A DNA stretch of 64,000 nucleotides from an uncultured Acetatifactor sp. GTDB lineage: Bacteria > Bacillota > Clostridia > Lachnospirales > Lachnospiraceae. The position numbers were made by a program, and so were the translations under genes. Of the stretch, positions 26,416 to 35,957 are shown in pieces; position 1 is the first letter of the stretch, and every line of letters begins with the position of its first letter. The notes under the pieces are model-generated. The model had not been told where the DNA came from. It did not search any database and worked only from the letters and a program-made list of their open reading frames with translations. The stretch is taken from the NCBI GenBank assembly GCA_947627535.1, contig CANQWM010000001.1:1-64000 (forward strand), given 5' to 3'.

Positions 26416-28809
26416 ATGAATTACGGTTATTTTGACGAAACAAACAGGGAGTATGTCATCACAAGACCTGACACTCCCGCGCCCTGGGCGAATTATCTGG
26501 GATCTCCCGCCTACGGCGCCATCATTTCCAACAATGCGGGCGGGTACAGCTTTGTACAGAGCGGCGCAAACGGACGGATCCTGCGGTATCATTTCAACAG
26601 CGACGACACGCCCGGCAGATACATTTATCTCAGGGATGACGAGACGAAGGATTACTGGTCCGCATCCTGGCAGCCCGTGGCAAAGCCGCTGGATCAGTAC
26701 AAATCCGAGTGCCGCCACGGAACGGCTTACACGAACATGATTTCCGACTATGCCGGCATTCACTGTGAGGCGCTTTACTATGTGCCGCTGAACAAGACCT
26801 ATGAGGTATGGCGCGCGAAGGTGACGAACACCTCCGGCAGAGCGAGAAAGATCTCCGTATTTTCCTATGCGGAGTTTACCAACGAGAGCAATTACGAGCA
26901 GGACCAGGTTAATCTCCAGTATACCCTGTTCATTACCAGAACCTACTTTAAGGGAAACAAGATCCTTCAGACCATCAATGAAAATGTGGGAAAGAACGAG
27001 AAGGGCTCCAACGGCAGGGAGCGTTTTCTCGGACTGGCGGGCGCGCCCGTTACCTCCTATAACGGCGACAAGGAAGCTTTCCTGGGCAGATACCACGGCT
27101 ACGGAAATCCCGTGGCGGTGGAAAACGGAAAGTGCGACGGCGTGCTGAACTATAACGCCAACGGCTGCGGCGCGCTGCACAGCGCTCTGGAGCTTGGGGC
27201 CGGCGAGACGAAGGAGCTGGTATTCGTGTTCGGCCAGGCGGACAACGAGAAGGCGGATGCCATCATCGATTCCTACGAGAAGGCGGGAACCGTGGACAGA
27301 GAGCTTCAGGAGCTTAAGACCTACTGGCACGGCAAGCTTGCCAACTTCCAGGTAAACACGCCGGATCCTGCCTTCAACAGCATGATCAATACCTGGAACG
27401 CGTACCAGTGCTTCATTACCTTTACCTGGTCCAGAGCCGCTTCCCTGATTTATTGCGGACAGAGAAACGGTTACGGCTACCGCGATACCGTGCAGGATAT
27501 TCAGGGAATTATCCACCTGGATCCCGAGATGGCGGCAAAACAGATCCGCTTTATGCTTTCCGCGCAGGTAAACCATGGCGGCGGACTTCCTCTGGTGAAA
27601 TATACGCATAACGCCGGACACGAGGATACGCCCGAGGACGAATCCTATGTCCGCGAGACGGGACATCCCGCGTACCGGGCGGACGACGCTCTGTGGCTCT
27701 TCCCTACCGTCTGGAAATATGTTTCCGAGACGGGCAACAGGGAATTTATCAATGAGGTGATCCCTTACGCCAACAAGGAGGAGGGCACCGTTTACGACCA
27801 CTTAAAGAGAGCGATCCAGTTTTCCATGGACCGGCTGGGCGACCATAAGATGCCCGCGGGCCTGCACGCCGACTGGAATGACTGCCTGAGGCTGGGCAAG
27901 AAGGGCGAGTCCACCTTTGTGGCAATGCAGCTCTATTATGCCTTTACCGTGATGAAGGGATTTGCGGAGGACCAGAAGGATACCGCTTACATAGAGTATC
28001 TGGAGAAGACCCAGAAGGAGCTGGGCGACATCATCCAGAAGGAATGCTGGGAAGACGACCGCTATGTCAGAGGGATCAAGGAGGACGGCCAGGTCATCGG
28101 TTCCAAAAACGATCCCGAGGCGAGCATGTGGCTGAATCCCCAGTCCTGGGCCGTGATCAGCGGACTGGCATCCAAAGAGCAGGCGCAGGCCGCGCTTGAC
28201 ACGGTGTACCGGGAGCTGAACACGAAATACGGCGTCCGCCTGATGAGCCCTTCTTATGTGGATCATGCCTTTGACGGGGCCCAGGCGCTGCTGTTCAACC
28301 CCTCCACCAAGGAGAACGGCGGTATCTTCTCGCAGCCCCAGGGCTGGATCATTCTGGCGGAAGCGCTGATGGGACACGGAAACCGCGCCTACACCTACTT
28401 TACGGAGAGCTCGCCGGCTTCTCAGAACGACAACGCCGACGTGCGCAGACTGGAGCCCTATGTACACGGACAGTTCACGGAGAGCGTGGAGTCGCCTTTT
28501 GAGGGACGTTCCCATGTACACTGGCTTACCGGCACGGCTTCCACCTGTATGGTGGGATGCGTGGAAGGTATCTGCGGTATGCGCCCTGACCTGAACGGTC
28601 TCTGGGTATGTCCTTCCATCCCTTCCCAGTGGAAGGAGATGACCATGGATAAGGTGTTCCGCGGAAAGAAGCTTCATATCACCGTGAAGAATCCGGAGGG
28701 AAGAGAGAGCGGCTTCCGGGAGTTCTACATCAACGGCAAGAAGGCGGATCAGCCTTATGTACCGGAGACAGAGCTTCAGGAAGAGAATGAGATCGAACTG
28801 GTGATGTAA
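26416..28809 (+). CDS. GH94 phosphorylase (cellobiose phosphorylase-like)
   Basis: A 797-residue glycoside hydrolase family 94 enzyme. An N-terminal beta-sandwich (to about residue 290) is followed by an (alpha/alpha)6 barrel and a small C-terminal sheet. The catalytic acid is in ADWNDCLRL (D489), close to the position known in cellobiose phosphorylase. GYRDTVQDIQG and the phosphate-binding histidine region HVHWLTGTAS are present. Cellobiose is the likeliest substrate, which would let the cell use the glucose-glucose links of glucomannan. Chitobiose or another disaccharide cannot be excluded. AAGGAG is upstream and a terminator follows. Confidence 0.88.
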   Translation: MNYGYFDETNREYVITRPDTPAPWANYLGSPAYGAIISNNAGGYSFVQSGANGRILRYHFNSDDTPGRYIYLRDDETKDYWSASWQPVAKPLDQYKSECRHGTAYTNMISDYAGIHCEALYYVPLNKTYEVWRAKVTNTSGRARKISVFSYAEFTNESNYEQDQVNLQYTLFITRTYFKGNKILQTINENVGKNEKGSNGRERFLGLAGAPVTSYNGDKEAFLGRYHGYGNPVAVENGKCDGVLNYNANGCGALHSALELGAGETKELVFVFGQADNEKADAIIDSYEKAGTVDRELQELKTYWHGKLANFQVNTPDPAFNSMINTWNAYQCFITFTWSRAASLIYCGQRNGYGYRDTVQDIQGIIHLDPEMAAKQIRFMLSAQVNHGGGLPLVKYTHNAGHEDTPEDESYVRETGHPAYRADDALWLFPTVWKYVSETGNREFINEVIPYANKEEGTVYDHLKRAIQFSMDRLGDHKMPAGLHADWNDCLRLGKKGESTFVAMQLYYAFTVMKGFAEDQKDTAYIEYLEKTQKELGDIIQKECWEDDRYVRGIKEDGQVIGSKNDPEASMWLNPQSWAVISGLASKEQAQAALDTVYRELNTKYGVRLMSPSYVDHAFDGAQALLFNPSTKENGGIFSQPQGWIILAEALMGHGNRAYTYFTESSPASQNDNADVRRLEPYVHGQFTESVESPFEGRSHVHWLTGTASTCMVGCVEGICGMRPDLNGLWVCPSIPSQWKEMTMDKVFRGKKLHITVKNPEGRESGFREFYINGKKADQPYVPETELQEENEIELVM

Positions 28810-28836
28810 GGAAAATCTGAATTGGCACTGAAGATC

Positions 28837-28882
28837 GGCGGTCCGGGCAGCTTATGGTTGCGAACGGACCGCCTTTTGTGTT
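28837..28882 (+). terminator. Terminator of the mannan operon
   Basis: GGCGGTCCG (28837-28845) pairs with CGGACCGCC (28865-28873), then TTTTGTGTT. Confidence 0.88.
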
Positions 28883-28934
28883 AATATGGATACAGCAGCA
28901 AATGATTGAGCCGCAGGGCGGAGTGTGTGATGCG

Positions 28935-30533
28935 ATGAAGATTGTGAAACGTATTCTGTTTGCGCTTGTGGGGCTGTTTCTGGCAGCCTGTCTGGGAATT
29001 GTGATCTGCGCGCTGAATCCGTCTCTGACGGATGCGCTTTCCGGCAAGGTGCAGGAGCTTCAAAACGGAACGGGGGCAGGAGCGGGGAAAGGCGCCCAAA
29101 ACGCTGTAAACAGGGGAACCGGCGTACTGCCGGATCGTGTGCCCGGCGTCAACCCGGAGTGGCTGGCGGACCGGGAGAATACAGGCTACCTTGTCCCGGG
29201 GCAGGAGCCAGGGGAGCCTCCGGCGGCTGTGGACGGAAGGACAGGCTATGTGCCGGTCAGCGAGGACGCCCAGCAGGTGCTTTTAGAGGAATCCGACGTG
29301 ATCTCCCCGGGGGAGCTGGGGGAGGAGCTGGCCTTTGACGAGACGTATTATCCCTATTACGCCATGCTGGAGCCTGATATGCGCCGGCTTTACTGTCAGA
29401 TTTATGCCAACGCCGCACAGCAGACCGTATCCTTTACGCCGGTGGAGAACATGGAGCTGGAGCGGATCCGGCGGTGCTTTGAGGCCGTGTACAACGACCA
29501 CCCGGAGCTGTTCTGGCTGGAGACAAGCTTTTCCTGTAAGTATCTGGAGGACGGCACCTGTGTGGAGATCGGGCTTCAGTATAACGAGACCATAAATGAC
29601 CTGGCGGCTGCCAGGGAAATGTTTCTCGGCCAGGCGGAGACGCTCCTTTCGCAGGCCAGAAGCTTAAACAGCGATTATGAGAAGGAGCGCTATGTTCATG
29701 ACGCGCTGGCGGAAAAGGTATCTTACGACCAGAACAGCCGGATGAACCAGAGCGCCTACAGCGGGCTTGTGACTGCGAGTACTGTCTGTGCCGGTTACGC
29801 AAGGGCGTTTCAGTATCTGATGCAGCAGCTTGGAATCCCATGCTATTACTGTACAGGCTTCGCGGGGGAGGATCATGCCTGGAACATTGTAAAGCTTGGG
29901 GAGGACTATTATAACGTCGACGTGACGTGGGACGACACGGAGACGCTGACCCACGACTATTTTAACAGGACGGACGCGGACTATGCGCCGACCCATCGCC
30001 GGACCGGCCTGTCCGTATATCTGCCGGCCTGCATGGGAACGGCGCTGGGACCGGACGCAGCGGTGGAAACGACCGCGCCGGAGAGCAGCGGGGAGGAGAC
30101 AGGGCAGCCCGAATCGGAACAGCCGGCGGAATCTCAGGAGCCCATGCGGCCGCTGACCTGGGTGGGACACGGCGGTTCCCAGCAGGAAGAGGACGAAGAA
30201 GAGGAGCGCGTCCCCACGGAGGAACAGCGGAGGGCTGACATGGAACGGCTGGGGATTGCCGAAAGCGAACTGGCGGATACCATGGAAGCGTATTATGCGG
30301 ACTGCGCGGCGCAGCTTAAGCTGATCGGAATGGGAGAGGGGCAGTTCTCCAACGTCGTGCCGGAGTCCCTCTGGAAGACGGTGGAGCTGGCCTACAGCAT
30401 CGGGAGCTATAAAAACGGGTATGCGGATTCCGTTCTGAAGGAGCTGGGCGCGGAGGAATTTTACATCCAGATTCAGGTCCAGAACCTTGGAAGCGGCTAT
30501 TACCGGATTTATCATAACGTTCTGATACAATAA
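28935..30533 (+). CDS. Membrane-anchored transglutaminase-like protein
   Basis: A 532-residue protein. One N-terminal membrane helix (FALVGLFLAACLGIVICAL) anchors an external transglutaminase-like cysteine-peptidase domain. The triad is visible: cysteine in STVCAGYARAFQ, histidine in EDHAWNIV and aspartate in VDVTWDD. The C-terminal part is acidic with a low-complexity linker (about residues 375-430). Such proteins often process or crosslink surface proteins or peptides. The start at 28935 follows GGCGGAG. A longer in-frame start at 28854 overlaps the terminator and is rejected. Confidence 0.85.
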   Translation: MKIVKRILFALVGLFLAACLGIVICALNPSLTDALSGKVQELQNGTGAGAGKGAQNAVNRGTGVLPDRVPGVNPEWLADRENTGYLVPGQEPGEPPAAVDGRTGYVPVSEDAQQVLLEESDVISPGELGEELAFDETYYPYYAMLEPDMRRLYCQIYANAAQQTVSFTPVENMELERIRRCFEAVYNDHPELFWLETSFSCKYLEDGTCVEIGLQYNETINDLAAAREMFLGQAETLLSQARSLNSDYEKERYVHDALAEKVSYDQNSRMNQSAYSGLVTASTVCAGYARAFQYLMQQLGIPCYYCTGFAGEDHAWNIVKLGEDYYNVDVTWDDTETLTHDYFNRTDADYAPTHRRTGLSVYLPACMGTALGPDAAVETTAPESSGEETGQPESEQPAESQEPMRPLTWVGHGGSQQEEDEEEERVPTEEQRRADMERLGIAESELADTMEAYYADCAAQLKLIGMGEGQFSNVVPESLWKTVELAYSIGSYKNGYADSVLKELGAEEFYIQIQVQNLGSGYYRIYHNVLIQ

Positions 30534-30547
30534 ACAGGACCGGCGTG

Positions 30548-30575
30548 TTAAAAACAGCAGTTCAGGTCATAAAAT
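30548..30575 (+). promoter_or_regulatory. Promoter for metY
   Basis: TTAAAA at 30548-30553 and TAAAAT at 30570-30575 with a 16 bp spacer. The leader is too short for an S-box or T-box riboswitch. Confidence 0.45.
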
Positions 30576-30596
30576 AATGGACGGAGGAAAACGAAA

Positions 30597-31868
30597 ATGA
30601 CAACAGGAATCGGAACAAAATGTATTCAGGAGGGATGGAAGCCGGCGCAGGGAGATCCCAGACAGCTTCCCATCTGCCAGAGCACCACGTTCAAATATGA
30701 TACCAGCGACGCCATGGGAAAGCTGTTCGATCTGGAGGCTGACGGGTATTTTTACACCCGCCTGCAGAACCCCACCAACGACGCGGTGGCGGCGAAGATC
30801 TGCGCCCTGGAGGGCGGCGAAGCGGCAATGCTGACGGCCTCCGGCCAGGCGGCGAACTTTTTCGCGGTCTTCAACATCTGCGAGACGGGAGGACATTTTA
30901 TATCATCCTCTTCGATCTACGGCGGCACCTATAACCTGTTCGGCGTGACCATGAAAAAGATGGGAATTGAGTGTACCTTTGTGGATCAGGAGCTGCCGGA
31001 GGAGGAGCTGGCAAAGTATTTCCGTCCGAACACGAAGGCGGTGTTCGGCGAGACGATCACAAACCCCACCGTTTCCGTGTTCGACATTGAGAAGTTTGCA
31101 CGGCTTGCCCATTCCCACGGAGTGCCGCTGATCGTGGACAATACCTTCGCGACGCCGGTGAACTGCAGGCCTTTTGAGTGGGGAGCGGATATCGTGACCC
31201 ACTCCACGACCAAGTACATGGACGGCCATGGGGCGGCGGTGGGCGGCTGCATTGTGGACAGCGGCAACTTTAACTGGCTGGAACACGCCGAGAAATTTCC
31301 GGGACTGACAACTCCGGATCCTTCCTATCACGGAATCACTTACGCCGAAAGATTCGGACGGGGCGCTTACATCACGAAGGCCACGGCCCAGCTGATGCGG
31401 GATCTGGGGCCCATTCAGTCGCCGCAGAACGCATTTTATCTCAATCTGGGGCTGGAATCGCTTCATGTCAGGATGCAGAGACACTGTGAAAGCGCTCTTG
31501 CGGTGGCAAAATTCCTGTCCGGCCACGAGAAGGTGGCCTGGGTGCATTATGCGGGGCTGGAGAGCGACAGCTATCATGCGCTGGCGGAGAAATACATGCC
31601 CAACGGCACCTGCGGGGTGCTTGCCTTCGGCGTGAAGGGCGGCAGGAGCGCGGCCATTGAATTTATGGACCGTCTGAAGCTGGTTTCCATCGTCACCCAT
31701 GTGGCGGACGCGAAGACCTGTCTGCTGCATCCCGCGAGCCATACGCACAGGCAGATGACGGACGAGCAGCTTGCCGAGGCCGGGGTGGACGCCGATCTGA
31801 TCCGGCTGTCGGTGGGACTGGAAGATGTAAATGACATCATAGAGGATCTGAAACAGGCGCTGGCATAA
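30597..31868 (+). CDS. metY: O-acetylhomoserine sulfhydrylase
   Basis: A 423-residue PLP enzyme of the Cys/Met metabolism family. It makes homocysteine directly from O-acetylhomoserine and sulfide. The PLP lysine is in THSTTKYMDGHG, and YTRLQNPTNDAVAAK and VDNTFATPVNCRP are family blocks. Length and the long middle insertion fit MetY rather than MetB or MetC. It pairs functionally with the acetyl-type MetA at 13.9 kb. GGAGG is present nine bases before the ATG. Confidence 0.93.
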   Translation: MTTGIGTKCIQEGWKPAQGDPRQLPICQSTTFKYDTSDAMGKLFDLEADGYFYTRLQNPTNDAVAAKICALEGGEAAMLTASGQAANFFAVFNICETGGHFISSSSIYGGTYNLFGVTMKKMGIECTFVDQELPEEELAKYFRPNTKAVFGETITNPTVSVFDIEKFARLAHSHGVPLIVDNTFATPVNCRPFEWGADIVTHSTTKYMDGHGAAVGGCIVDSGNFNWLEHAEKFPGLTTPDPSYHGITYAERFGRGAYITKATAQLMRDLGPIQSPQNAFYLNLGLESLHVRMQRHCESALAVAKFLSGHEKVAWVHYAGLESDSYHALAEKYMPNGTCGVLAFGVKGGRSAAIEFMDRLKLVSIVTHVADAKTCLLHPASHTHRQMTDEQLAEAGVDADLIRLSVGLEDVNDIIEDLKQALA

Positions 31869-32022
31869 AAAGACAGAGGGCAGGCGCTCTTAAGCCATGA
31901 TCTGATCTATGGAATCAAGGAGGACAGAGAGCTTCGGGATTCTGGATATTGAAATGCCGGGAAGGGTATCCGAAGCTGTGCTGAATAAAAACAGAGCAAG
32001 CTACATATTAAGGAGGTTTCAA

Positions 32023-33732
32023 ATGAGTGAGAAAAGTTCTGCGGAAGAAAAAGTGACATTGCTGCATTCCCTGCGTATGCGTATCGCGGGTCTTGCGATC
32101 CTGGCGGTTCTGGTGTCGGGCATTTTTATCGCGCTGTTTCTGCTTCCAAGCAGCAGGGACATTATCATGGATGCGGCGGAAGACAATATGGCGGAGCAGG
32201 CGGAAGCGTATGCGAAGCTTCTCAATGCCGGAAACGGCGAAGATGGGGGAACGTATGAAAGCTACCATGCGGTTCTTGCCGGTGTGGGAATAGAGGGGCT
32301 TTCTTCCTCCTATGCCTATCTGGTGGCTCCGGACGGGACCATGCTGTACCATCCGACGAAATCCAAGGTGGGTCAGCCTGTGGAAAACGAGGTGATCTCC
32401 GGGGTGGTAGCGAAGCTGAAGGCCGGAAATCCGCCGCGGGGAATCAACTCTGCAAAATATGTGTTCAACGGAGAAAAGAAATATGCCGCGTATACCCTGT
32501 TAAATGACAACAGCATTCTGGTGGTTTCCGCGGACGAGGTGGAGATCCTCTCCACATTCCGTAGGCTGGAGCTGAAGCTTCTGGCAGGGGTGCTGATTAT
32601 TCTGGTGCTTCTTGGCGTCTTTGAGTTTCTCATGGCGGGTATCCTCCTTCGGCCCTTGAACATTATGACAGAGATCATCAACGACACGGCAGATTTTGAT
32701 TTCCATCACAATCCGGCCAGCGCTTCCATCTGCAAGCGGAAAGACGAGATCGGGGTCATCGGGCGCGCGATCCGGAAGATGCGGAAAAATCTGCGTTCCA
32801 TTATCAACGATATTGAGGCGGTGAACAACCAGATTACGGATAACGTAAGGGAGCTGAATCACATTTCCGACGATATCAACAGCCAGTGCCTGGACAACAG
32901 CACCACAACCCAGCAGCTGGCGGCCGGTATGGAGGAGACTTCGGCCACCACGGAAACCATAGCGTCCAATGTGAGCCATGTCCGTGACAACGCGGATGAT
33001 ATCAGGACCATGACCGACGAGGGCAGCGCCGTTTCGGAAGAGGTAAAACGCCGGGCCGGAGAGCTGAAAGCTACCACCCAGGAGGCGACGGACAAGACAA
33101 CCAAGCTGTATCAATCCGTAAAAGAGCGCACGGAAAAAGCCATCGAAGACTCCAAGGCCATTGACAAGATCAATGAACTGGCGGATGTAGTCATGGCGAT
33201 CTCTTCCCAGACCAGTCTGCTGGCGCTGAACGCCTCCATTGAGGCGGCGAGGGCCGGTGAAGCAGGACGGGGATTTGCCGTGGTTGCCACGGAGGTAGGA
33301 AATCTGGCAAATCAGACCTCGGAGACTGTGAATGACATTAACCGGGTGGTGAGCGAAGTGAACGAAGCAGTGGGCAATATGACCGCGGCGCTCACGGACA
33401 CGGTGGAATTCCTGGAGAATGTTGTGCTGAAGGATTACGACAGCTTTTCCACGGTGGGGCAGCAGTATAACAAGGATGCCGAGGTATTCCAGGACAGCAT
33501 GAACAGGATCCGGGGGGCGGTCAACAGCCTGAACGGCACGATCAAGGAGATCGCGGATGAGGTATCCGGGATCAACACAACGGTCAACGAGGCGGCGAAC
33601 GGCGTCACCAACATTGCGGGAAAGACTTCTGATATGACAGGCCGGACCGCACAGAATCAGGAGCTGGTGGAAGATTGTCTCGCTACTGTGAAGAAGCTTC
33701 AGGATATCTCCGACATGTTTCAGATGGACTGA
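32023..33732 (+). CDS. Methyl-accepting chemotaxis protein
   Basis: A 569-residue receptor. The first membrane helix ([18 protein letters not shown]) is followed by an external sCache-like sensing domain ([21 protein letters not shown]). A second helix ([19 protein letters not shown]), a HAMP domain and a long signalling coiled coil complete it. The CheA/CheW contact tip reads [20 protein letters not shown], followed by [18 protein letters not shown], six bases before the ATG at 32023, decides the start over a longer frame opening at 31909. No chemotaxis or flagellar genes are nearby. About 150 bp upstream shows no clear promoter. Confidence 0.95.
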   Translation: MSEKSSAEEKVTLLHSLRMRIAGLAILAVLVSGIFIALFLLPSSRDIIMDAAEDNMAEQAEAYAKLLNAGNGEDGGTYESYHAVLAGVGIEGLSSSYAYLVAPDGTMLYHPTKSKVGQPVENEVISGVVAKLKAGNPPRGINSAKYVFNGEKKYAAYTLLNDNSILVVSADEVEILSTFRRLELKLLAGVLIILVLLGVFEFLMAGILLRPLNIMTEIINDTADFDFHHNPASASICKRKDEIGVIGRAIRKMRKNLRSIINDIEAVNNQITDNVRELNHISDDINSQCLDNSTTTQQLAAGMEETSATTETIASNVSHVRDNADDIRTMTDEGSAVSEEVKRRAGELKATTQEATDKTTKLYQSVKERTEKAIEDSKAIDKINELADVVMAISSQTSLLALNASIEAARAGEAGRGFAVVATEVGNLANQTSETVNDINRVVSEVNEAVGNMTAALTDTVEFLENVVLKDYDSFSTVGQQYNKDAEVFQDSMNRIRGAVNSLNGTIKEIADEVSGINTTVNEAANGVTNIAGKTSDMTGRTAQNQELVEDCLATVKKLQDISDMFQMD

Positions 33733-33764
33733 CCGGGAATGAGGCTGTAAAGCGGCAGGAGACA

Positions 33765-34433
33765 ATGGACAGGGAGACAAGGAACGGGAAATGTATTGTG
33801 GTCGCAGCGGGAGAGTTTACCGTCCGCCTGCCGGAAAGAGAGCGGGGCGATTTTGTGATCGCTGTGGACGGGGGGTTCAGGTACTGCGGGCAGCAGGGCG
33901 TGGAAGCGGATCTGATCCTTGGGGATTTTGATTCGGTGAGTCGGGAGGAAGCAAAGACCGTCGAAGCGCTGGAGCGGCAGACCCCGGAGCGGGTCATGCG
34001 CCTTCCGGTGGAGAAGGACGATACGGATATGCTGGCGGCCCTGAAAGAGGGAATGCGCCGGGGATACCGCGATTTCCGTATTTACGGGGGAACGGGCGGA
34101 CGTCTGGACCATACGCTGGCGAATATCCAGTGTCTTCTGTATCTGAAGAAAAACGGCGCAGCCGGATATCTGGTGGAAGAGGGCGGTGTGATCTTTGTGC
34201 TCATGGATGAAACGGTGGAGTTTCGGGAGGGACGAAAAGGGCGTCTGTCTCTGTTTTCCATGACGGAAACGTCCGTGGGCGTCACGATACGCGGTATGAA
34301 ATATCCGCTGGAGAAGGCTGTGGTCCGCAACGATTTCCCAATTGGGATCAGCAACGAATTTACCGGGGAGAAGGCGGTGATCTCGGTAGAGAAGGGACAG
34401 CTGGCGTGTATGGCCCGGTGGGTCAGTGGATGA
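33765..34433 (+). CDS. thiN: Thiamine pyrophosphokinase
   Basis: A 222-residue thiamine diphosphokinase that makes the cofactor thiamine pyrophosphate from thiamine and ATP. Diagnostic motifs are AVDGG, LGDFDSV, KDDTDMLAAL and GGTGGRLDHTLAN. AGGAGACA precedes the ATG at 33765. It follows the chemotaxis gene by 32 bp. Its 3' end overlaps the convergent azlD gene by 11 bp, with no terminator visible for either. Confidence 0.92.
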   Translation: MDRETRNGKCIVVAAGEFTVRLPERERGDFVIAVDGGFRYCGQQGVEADLILGDFDSVSREEAKTVEALERQTPERVMRLPVEKDDTDMLAALKEGMRRGYRDFRIYGGTGGRLDHTLANIQCLLYLKKNGAAGYLVEEGGVIFVLMDETVEFREGRKGRLSLFSMTETSVGVTIRGMKYPLEKAVVRNDFPIGISNEFTGEKAVISVEKGQLACMARWVSG

Positions 34434-34734
34434 GAAACAATTCCAGAAGAAAAACCGTGGCGCAGCAGAGCACGGCGACCGGAAACAGACCGGCGCCCAG
34501 CCAGGCGGCGAGAATGCCGATGAGAAGAGCGGCAGCGCCGGCGGCGGGGGACTGTGTGGCATCTATAATAGCTGGGAATGTCATGACCGCCAGGGTGATA
34601 TAGGGAACATAATATAAAAAGGAGCGCAGAAAGCGGTTCCGGATCTGCCTGCGGAGAAGGGTCAAGGGCAGTACACGGATCGCATAAGTGACGCCGGCCA
34701 TGACTGCCAGGTAGAGATAGATATTGTGGGTCAT
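34423..34734 (-). CDS. azlD: AzlD-family branched-chain amino acid exporter subunit
   Basis: A 103-residue membrane protein with four hydrophobic segments, the small partner of AzlC. The opening THNIYLYLAVMAGVTYAIRVLPL is typical. Together they export branched-chain amino acids or their analogues. AAGGAGG is six bases before the ATG, and the start overlaps the azlC stop (ATGA). Confidence 0.9.
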   Translation of the reverse strand: MTHNIYLYLAVMAGVTYAIRVLPLTLLRRQIRNRFLRSFLYYVPYITLAVMTFPAIIDATQSPAAGAAALLIGILAAWLGAGLFPVAVLCCATVFLLELFLIH

Positions 34735-35498
34735 GGGCGGCCTCCTTTTTTGTCAGTATTTTCACCGCCTTCAGCTGTGTCGGAGACGGGGAAGAATGCG
34801 GCTGCCAGAGCGGAAAGTGTCACTGTCAGCAGAATTGTTCTGGCGCCCTGGGACAGGCGCGAGATCAGGGGAAGGTTTGCCGCCGCGAAGCTTGCAAGAA
34901 AGCTGAGCAGCACGAATGCGGCGACAACCCGGTTTTCGCGCGCAGCGGGAATGATGATGGCAATAAACATGCCATATAACGCAACGCTTAAGGAACTGAC
35001 GGCACGGGCGGGGAGAACGTTGCCCGCTGTCACTCCCAATGCCGTGCCGCAGGACCAGCAGGGAATGGCGATCAGGATAGCGCCGTAGGTGTACCAGGGC
35101 TGAATCGGGCCCGGCCGCGCGATGGTGATGCCGAAAAGCTCATCCGTTATGTCGAAGCCGAGAAGCAGTCTGTGGCGCAGAGGGGTTTTGGAGGAAAAAC
35201 GCTGGCTCAGGGCACAGCTCATCAGAAGATAACGGGCGTTTGCAACCAAGGTCATCAACGCCATCTCCAGATATCCGGCATCCGCGGCGATCACGGTAAA
35301 GCCGGCGTATTCTCCGGCGGAGGCGTTGTTTAAGAGGCTTGCAAGAAATCCCTGAAAAGCCGTGAGCCCGGCTTTCCTGGCAGCCACTCCCAGAGAGAAG
35401 GCGACCGCAAGATAACCGAGCCCTATGGGGATGCCGTCGCGCATACCGTCGGCCAATGCCCTTTTATGATTGGAAAGAAAAGAATTACAGGTATTCAT
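34731..35498 (-). CDS. azlC: AzlC-family branched-chain amino acid exporter subunit
   Basis: A 255-residue polytopic protein with the AzlC signature (GIPIGLGYLAVAFSLGVAARKAGL, then SLLNNASAGEYAGFTVIAADAGY). The chosen start at 35498 overlaps the end of the small upstream gene by 14 bp and has only a weak ribosome-binding site (GGAAGA). An alternative start at 35561 would lie well inside that gene. Coupled translation with the upstream gene is likely. Confidence 0.88.
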   Translation of the reverse strand: MNTCNSFLSNHKRALADGMRDGIPIGLGYLAVAFSLGVAARKAGLTAFQGFLASLLNNASAGEYAGFTVIAADAGYLEMALMTLVANARYLLMSCALSQRFSSKTPLRHRLLLGFDITDELFGITIARPGPIQPWYTYGAILIAIPCWSCGTALGVTAGNVLPARAVSSLSVALYGMFIAIIIPAARENRVVAAFVLLSFLASFAAANLPLISRLSQGARTILLTVTLSALAAAFFPVSDTAEGGENTDKKGGRP

Positions 35499-35775
35499 TT
35501 CGGGTCTTCCGCATAAGGAACTTAACGGCATAGCCGCCCTCGTCACAGATGGCGCGGACAATATCCTCTGCGGTCTCTATTACGTTTTCATTCACGCAGA
35601 AAACGCAGGCGGGTGCTTTGCGGCGCAGAAAAGAAGGCTTCTGCCAGCGTATGTAGAAGGAGATCCGTTCTTTTAACAGCGCCTGTTCGATCAGGTGTTT
35701 GCACTCCTGATCCGAGATCTCGCACAGCTCGATCTCGTTGTTTACTTTCAGAGCGGTATATATGGGTTGGTTCAT
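35485..35775 (-). CDS. Small protein upstream of azlC, unknown
   Basis: A 96-residue soluble protein starting MNQPIYTALKVNNEIEL. It has no recognised domain. The C-terminal half contains APACVFCVNENVIETAEDIVRAI, with a CxxC pair that could bind metal or be redox-active. GAGGTGA lies before the ATG. It is the first gene of the azlCD operon, downstream of a clear promoter, and overlaps azlC, so a role linked to that exporter is possible but unproven. Confidence 0.7.
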   Translation of the reverse strand: MNQPIYTALKVNNEIELCEISDQECKHLIEQALLKERISFYIRWQKPSFLRRKAPACVFCVNENVIETAEDIVRAICDEGGYAVKFLMRKTRNEYL

Positions 35776-35820
35776 TCTGTCTTTCACCTCGGATTGATCT
35801 GGAGCCTGCGCTCTTTGGAT

Positions 35821-35849
35821 AGTATAACACAGTCCGTGTCATTTTGCAA
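35821..35849 (-). promoter_or_regulatory. Promoter of the small gene-azlCD operon
   Basis: On the minus strand, TTGCAA (plus 35844-35849) and TATACT (plus 35821-35826) with a 17 bp spacer. Confidence 0.75.
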
Positions 35850-35894
35850 ACGGAACGTTCGCCTGCCGCGGCGCAAACCGTCCGTCGCATCCCC

Positions 35895-35923
35895 TTTACT
35901 TACGAAAGATTTTGGGATATACT
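35895..35923 (+). promoter_or_regulatory. Promoter for the 36.0 kb small gene
   Basis: TTTACT at 35895-35900 and TATACT at 35918-35923 with a 17 bp spacer, divergent from the azl promoter. Confidence 0.65.
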
Positions 35924-35957
35924 GATACTGTAATTCAGGAAAGGAACGGTGACGGAT

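Noticed and set aside
25726..27801. 691-codon minus-strand frame opposite GH130/GH94
   Set aside because: It spans two recognised genes and an intergenic ribosome-binding site, and has no family features.
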